From assembly GCA_000934385.1 (NCBI GenBank), contig KN880472.1, positions 62,001 to 126,000 of the forward strand: a stretch of 64,000 nucleotides of DNA, written 5' to 3'. Of the stretch, positions 58,600 through 64,000 are shown one piece after another (position 1 is the first letter of the stretch; each line of letters begins with the position of its first letter). A program made the position numbers and the translations under genes. Below the pieces are notes generated by a model. The model did not search any database. It saw nothing but the letters and a program-made list of their open reading frames with translations, and was not told where the DNA came from. The DNA comes from Cylindrobasidium torrendii FP15055 ss-10. Its lineage: Eukaryota > Basidiomycota > Agaricomycetes > Agaricales > Physalacriaceae.

Positions 58600-61500
58600 A
58601 TGGCGGACGTAAAGTCGCGCATAATCGACTCCGTATTCTCAAGGCGCAGCGCCGGTGGAAACTTGGCGGAAACATACGTTTCGCACGTCAAAATCTACGA
58701 AGAAACAGACGGGGGCTCGCGGAAAGCGCGGTACATTCTACTGTCCAGTGCGTGGACTGAACCTACCGTACACGCTATCTGACCATCCGAAGGATCGGAG
58801 AGCGGGTCAGGGTTTATTCATAAATCGAAGGCAAACAGCAATGGGACGTTCTCGGTGGGAAAGACATGGCGGTTGCAGGAGTTGAAGGGTATACAGGTGG
58901 TTAATGTGCGTGGTTTGCGCCCCAGCTTTCTCTGTTCTAATCGACTGCAGTCCATCTGCTTCAACATCAGCCTATCCAGGACATACAAATGGGATACAGA
59001 CAGTGCAGAAGAGCAGAAGGTCTTCATACATGCTATGATCCAACTGTTCCGCCAAATAAGCAACGATCCACTTCAACTTGACGGTGTCGAAGGCTATGAA
59101 CGTTAGTGCCCGCAGGCAAATGCTTTGTGTGTTGATGACAATTATGACGGGCAGATGGTCGACAGCGTATCCAACAACCGCAACCGCAACCAGCCGCCCA
59201 TCCTGCATTACTACGTCCCCGTGGCCCTGGACCTACAAGAACTCCCTCCCCGACTAGTAATGGACAAGCGCCAGCGGCGGTCACGCCTTCTCGCGCATCC
59301 CCTCATCCCTCAAGACACCCACGAAACCGGGACGATGCACAGTCGGCAATGTCATCTCGTGCACCGTCCCCAGCCCAATCTCAGGCCAGTCGCACTCGAA
59401 TGCGAGAGCCATCCGTCCCACGACGCCCAGCATCTCCCGCTCGCTCTCAAGCCAGCTCTGCAGCACCCTCACGGCTACGCTCAGGCTCCATTGGATCTTC
59501 TACCATGCGAGGCTCCGTTGCATCGTCCTCTACAACCACTTTACCTCCGCCACCTTCTGCTCCCCCATCAGTATATGCGCCATCCCCAGCACCTCCGCCA
59601 TCCAGAGGTGCACCATCACCCGTGCCGTCTTCCGTACGCAGCAGCCCGAATATTCCTCGGACACTGCCTTCGAATTTATCCTCAACGTCTTTGGAGAGTC
59701 GAGCACAACCACAGTCGCAACCACAGCCGATGTCGCCTCAGCCTGAGTATGAAGCACCCCAGCCCCCGGTTCAGTCGAATGCTCGGTCACGCAAGCAACC
59801 TACACGCGGGGCGACCATGTTTGAGACTGCGAAAGGGCCAGACAAGAACGCTCGGATATCGTTCTACGATACTGCGAACCAGGCAGATATCGACAGGCTG
59901 GTTGGGACGACGAATGATGTGGAGGGGGATGCGGAAGAGGAGAATACCCAGGCTACGATGGCGAGTGTCGAGGAGATGATGGAGGGGTATGAATGGGCGA
60001 GTGGAGATGTTATTGGGCGGAAGACGGGGCGTGGGGCGGCTGAGCTTATTGAGGCGCGGTTGCTGGACGAACTTATGGCGCTGGAGAAAGCGAATATACA
60101 TTCCTTCTTGGAGTCGGATGATAGGATAGGTGTTGTGCTCAAGTTTATTGACGATGCGATGGCGGATTTGGATGGGATGGGAAGCTTGGTGTCGACGTAC
60201 AAGATTCATCTCAATGTAGGTTCTCCTTTTTCGACCTGTGTGCTTTGTTTGACTGACTCGATGCTAGGCTGTGGGGGATGATATTTCGTATATCCAGTCG
60301 CAGAATCGGGGTTTGCAGGTCCAGACGCAGAACCAGAAGGCGCTCATAGCTGAGATTGAGAACTTACTGGTGAGGACAAATCAAGGTTATTTCTACGTCT
60401 GCTTTGCTCACCGTTTATTAGAACACTGTCCAAGTTGACCAGGAGGCGCTGATGACTTTGAACAATGCTCAATCCCTCGACAAGGATTTGACTATCCAGC
60501 GCCTGGAAGAAGCCGGTGCCGAGCTATACAAGGCCCTCATCGCAGGCCGTGATTCAGGTATGTGCAGTCAGTTTCCTCGCTCACTCAAATCAAACTAATC
60601 GGTGGCTAGACATGGGCGCCATGATGGAGCGCTTACAGGAGTACCTCACTCACAACGCCCAGTTCTGCAAGCGTATATTCGACTTCTTGTCCATCATGTT
60701 CACTGCCCAAGCCAAGATGCTCCTCGGCGACACCGAGGGTTTGTCATTGAAGGAGAAGCGACGACCAACTATGGTTTCCCACCGCGAGATGGAGGCATAC
60801 CTTGGAAGATATTCTGGATTGCTGCTATACCTCAAGGAGATGGAGGAGAATGTCTACTCCAAGTTGTGCGCTGTATGTAATCTGCGTTCTACTTGATTGA
60901 CTTGGCTGACCAAATGCAGACCTACTTCTCTGCGGCAAATGAGCTGAACGGGGCGCAAATCCGCGCCTTGATGAACGTCTACGCCAAGTATGTGAAATCC
61001 GGGGATGAAGAGCAGGATGGTAGCTTTGGACCCAATGGACAAACGGCTCGGCCATCGGGGCTGAAGCGAGCGGGTACCCTCATCAACCGGAAGGAGAAGA
61101 ATGAGAAGAGCGATGGGAACCTGCGTGTTGCAGAGGTTAGCTCCATCTCCCTTCCTCTTCAGGCTCGTTGCTAACGAGCGTAGGTTCTGGAAATGATTTT
61201 GGGCCAAATTGCGCCTATGATTGTGCATGAGAACGACTTCATCGCGGACTTCCTGGCTATCAGCGACTCGACGATTACTTTTGCAGACTACATGAATTTG
61301 GATACGTACTTCCGACGACAGGCTGCGCGAGGTGCTGGTCTCAGCCAAGGGACGCTCAAGCTTGTGCGCGGGGCGCTGGATCTGATTTTCAGTTTCTTGC
61401 CGCAGGAGCTCAAAGCTTGGATTGATACGGCGCTGGCGAAGGACCGTATGCAGATCTTTGGTGTTGTAGCATGCATTGAGCGGTTTATTGGCGATGCGGA

Positions 61501-62537
61501 TGAGCGCGGGAACCATTTCTTCATTGAGCTGCTGAGCAAGCAGCATTCGCGGTTGAAGGGGTTGCTGGATCGACATATCGTCCGTCTTTTGCTTCGTTCT
61601 CGTGTGTTGTAAGATGACTGATCCTTTGCTTTGAAGGGCGAACAAATCAGCAGTGTTGAGCAAACGAAGGTCACGAGCAAGAAGCGTGGGGGCATCGTTC
61701 CGTTTGTGAAGCATTTCCCAGTGTACATCGCCTCCGTCGAGGAGCAACTCATCGGATATGATGACCTGGATATTCGCGCGTATGTGGGCACGGCATATGA
61801 AAATATCGTGCAGGCTATGTTCGAGAGTCTCAAGCAGATGGCCAAGTTGGGGCATGATGGAGATGGTGAGGATAAGGGCCAGTTGAACTACCATGTTATT
61901 CTCGTCGGTGAGTGCAGCGCATTCTGTTTATGGTAACCTGCGGCTGATGAGGAGTTGTGCAGAAAACATGCATCACTTTGTATCAGAGACGTCGCGCATG
62001 GAGGTCGGAACCCAGTCGACTTTCCTGCAGAATGCGGAAGCCATCTATGACGAGAACCTCAATGCCTATGTCAAGATTGTCCTACGGCGGCCTTTCGCAA
62101 GGATCATCGTGCGTGCTCTTGTCTTCACTGCACTCATCAAAGATGCTGAAATCCTTTAGGACTACTTTGAAGGCGTTGAGCGCATGCTCAAGACCACTTC
62201 ACCTAATGAAGTGGCGACGAACAGCAGCTACAACCGCCACCAGCTCAAGAAAGTCGTCCGAGAATACAACTCAAAGGACATCAAGAAGAACGTCGACGCG
62301 CTGTTCAAGCGTGTTGAGAAACATTTCACGGAAGAGAAGGCGTCGGATGAGAGCCGTGGGATTGTTGCTGGAACGGTGATGGTGGGTGTGTGGAAGGCGT
62401 GTGAGGAGGAGCTGTTGAGGATTACGGAGCTCTTTGCGAAGCGCATTGTGCAGTGCTATCCGGATTCGGGTGTGGGGTTGGAGTATACGCCCGCAGATGT
62501 GGAGGCTGCGTTCAAGCGACATCGGGGCAGCGGATAG
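58600..62537 (+). CDS. SEC3: Exocyst complex component Sec3
   Basis: Subunit of the exocyst, which tethers secretory vesicles to the growing plasma membrane at hyphal tips. The start at 58600 (MADVKSRIIDSVFSRRSAGG) opens the N-terminal PIP2-binding PH-like domain. After introns this reads GTFSVGKTWRLQELKGIQVV and FNISLSRTYKWDTDSAEEQK, as in Sec3. A Ser/Pro-rich disordered region (59350-59770) follows. The helical Sec3 body comes next: SVEEMMEGYEWASGDVIG, ELIEARLLDELMALEKANIH, NRGLQVQTQNQKALIAEIEN, TYFSAANELNGAQIRALMNV and YDDLDIRAYVGTAYENIVQA. It ends with KRIVQCYPDSG-like RIVQCYPDSGVGLEYTPADV and FKRHRGSG. About a dozen introns. The region near 59105-59350, between PH domain and linker, is the least certain exon path. 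Confidence 0.9.
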
Positions 62538-62917
62538 CTTTGAGTATGGAATGTAAAGTAGGATTGCTATACTGTGGACGCTGGTTTTTTATTTAATGCC
62601 TTGCCTGCTGGTTTAGGCATTGGGAGCTCTCATGGCATCGCATGTCAAAATGCAAGACCACTACGGGACGGCTGGTCAGACCGTAGTTTGCAAGGCTCAA
62701 TACAGGTACTTTTCACACAAGAAGGATGGCCTCCAGCATTACGAACAAGAGCACATAGATTCTGATGAAGCATAACAAGCAGTGTATACAGACTAAGAGC
62801 GGATTGAGTGTACATTGAGTATCGCGGCGGGTTGAAGGAAGTATGTAGGGAGAGAGGGGGGTTTCGCATGGGAGTCAAGAAAATATAACGAGGGGGATGG
62901 TGGAGAGGCGCATGAAC
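62538..62917. other. Convergent 3' spacer behind SEC3
   Basis: A 380-bp spacer holding two 3' ends. No gene or repeat seen. Confidence 0.4.
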
Positions 62918-64000
62918 CTATCGTTTCACGCGCGGCTTCCTGTCAATGTTCGTATCCTGAGGGAACAACGGAATGCCGACACCCATGATGGATGACGCTT
63001 TGTTCCTATCATCGACTTCGATGGTCCCGGTTCGCTTCCAGCGCGTGTACTGTCCCTTGTTCTCAACGACAGATGTGCGGAGGCCTTCGATGCCATTGAC
63101 CACGGCATCTTTGAAGCCATTGCACGTCCAGTGGTCGATGTTACTGACGAGGAAGTTGACATGCAGGATGTCCGCTGGCTTGTGGAGCTTCCACTTCTGG
63201 GCATCCTGGGTTTTCCTGTTCGGGAACTTGGCGGTATAAACCAACACCTGTGGGGCATGTTTATGAGCAGGATATGATTGCGCGGAGCGGTACGTACGGA
63301 TCTCTTGCCCTTCTTGGAGGCTGTATGCTCCCACCAGTCGACATGAGCCTGAACAGTCCCATTTGCCCAAACGAGTCCGTAGATGGGTGCATTAATGCCT
63401 AGCGATTCCAAGTGGCGAACCGCTGCAATAGTTGCCATTCTGTTCTGGTTGAATGCACTTTGCACGCTGGTTTGCACAGGCTTCTTGTCTTCCCAGCAGC
63501 TGCTTGCAATCTCAAATCCTGGTTTTTCTGGGAGCTTGTCGCGCACGGTGGCCTGGAATGAAAATGACGAGCCTTTCTCCGGACGGCCAGCAAGCTTGAC
63601 TTTTGGATGCTTCCGGAGGACTTGGAACGCAGAGCCCTTGGGGTCGGACAAGTCGGCAATCAGAAGGCGGGGGATGAATATCACCATGTCAGGCTTGGCG
63701 GTCTTCACGCTGAGAATACGGACACCATTGGGGTGCAGACCACGCAAGTCCAGGGGGTGTGAAAGAGAAATGCTGGACTGCGCTCTGAGGAGAAGCATAA
63801 GATTCTGCATTATTATGACCCGTCCTGAGTGCGCGCACCTTGGGCGGCTCAGAGTCATGGCAGATATACGGAAACTATCACAGCTAGACATCTTTATGAG
63901 ACATGTAGGCGCATGAATGAGTGGAAACGTACGCGGTGGCAAAATCCGCCTCAGAATATGTCTGCGCAGAATTCTTCATCTTGGTGAAGGACACCCAAGC
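62918..64000 (-). CDS. Unrecognised fungal protein (5' end beyond the right edge)
   Basis: I do not recognise a family. The visible part starts at the edge with KMKNSAQTYSEADFATA. Two short introns then join CDSFRISAMTLSRPR and AQSSISLSHPLDLRGLHPNG. After that come VRILSVKTAKPDMVIFIPRL, GSSFSFQATVRDKLPEKPGF, VQSAFNQNRMATIAAVRHLE and APIYGLVWANGTVQAHVDWW. Past another intron near 63250-63300 follow VLVYTAKFPNRKTQDAQKWK, LHKPADILHVNFLVSNIDHW and the end DTNIDRKPRVKR. The layout (NQNRMATIAA helix, then alternating beta strands with an AHVDWW core) looks like a compact alpha/beta domain. Orphan proteins of this style are common in Agaricomycetes, often in many copies, but this is from general impression only. 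Confidence 0.65.

Noticed and set aside
62918..64000. Argonaute/PIWI protein at the right edge
   Set aside because: The IYGLVWANGTVQAHVDWW region looked PIWI-like at first, but no DDH triad or MID-type motif is visible and the exon is too short.

Overview
The window is nuclear DNA of a filamentous basidiomycete, most likely an Agaricomycete. Genes lie close together on both strands and are broken by many introns of about 45-60 nt. The introns have GT-AG ends, short CTNAC-type branch sites and acceptors a few bases further on. The gene families are typical of such fungi: a KRE6/SKN1 glucan-synthesis protein, an Ima1 inner-nuclear-membrane protein, a GMC oxidoreductase, a siderophore transporter and Zn2Cys6 and MATA-type HMG factors. 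I saw no tRNA, rRNA, CRISPR array, intact transposon or viral gene. All gene spans given here include introns.

Layout. 1-5.9 kb: the 5' part of a KRE6/SKN1-like GH16 gene (minus), a SNAPc SNAP43-like subunit (minus) and Ima1 (plus). 6.9-20.5 kb: a tandem array of MATA-HMG-box genes on plus (three intact, one clear relic, two scraps) alternating with five paralogues of an unrecognised five-exon protein on minus, four of which end in a Gly-rich tail. 20.7-25.5 kb: a Zn2Cys6 factor between two GFA-domain genes. 25.7-33.4 kb: a five-FAS1-domain surface protein, a carnitine/acylcarnitine carrier and a UBE2O-like E2 enzyme, all minus. 34.8-40.5 kb: a secreted GH43 enzyme, a ThrE/Prm10-like membrane protein and saccharopine reductase Lys9. 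42.1-47.6 kb: a GMC oxidoreductase with a GPI-like tail and an MFS siderophore transporter. 48.6-52.5 kb: a SNF2/RING translocase. 54.8-64 kb: an RNase III-like plus dsRBD protein followed by two long hairpins, a Vps62-like secreted protein, exocyst Sec3, and a partial unrecognised gene at the right edge.

The most unusual part is the 6.9-20.5 kb array. Each minus-strand paralogue (called GlyR1-5 here) stands head-to-head with an HMG gene or its remains. Each has the 14-nt near-palindrome AACRYGATCRCGTT 150-172 bp upstream of its start codon, and three also have a CACGTG E-box there. HMG gene and partner were evidently duplicated together, some HMG members then decayed while all five partners stayed open, and the tails of the partners diverged. 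I infer, without proof, that the HMG factor and the partner form one functional module.

The second candidate is at 54.8-56.6 kb. A protein with an RNase III fold whose catalytic acidic residues look lost, plus a C-terminal dsRNA-binding domain, is followed at once by two strong inverted repeats (36-bp and 28-bp stems) that would fold as RNA hairpins in its 3' UTR or in a separate transcript. Smaller points are an ATCWGATAA iron-type GATA element before the siderophore transporter, a stand-alone Lys9, and a start codon isolated on its own exon in the carnitine carrier.
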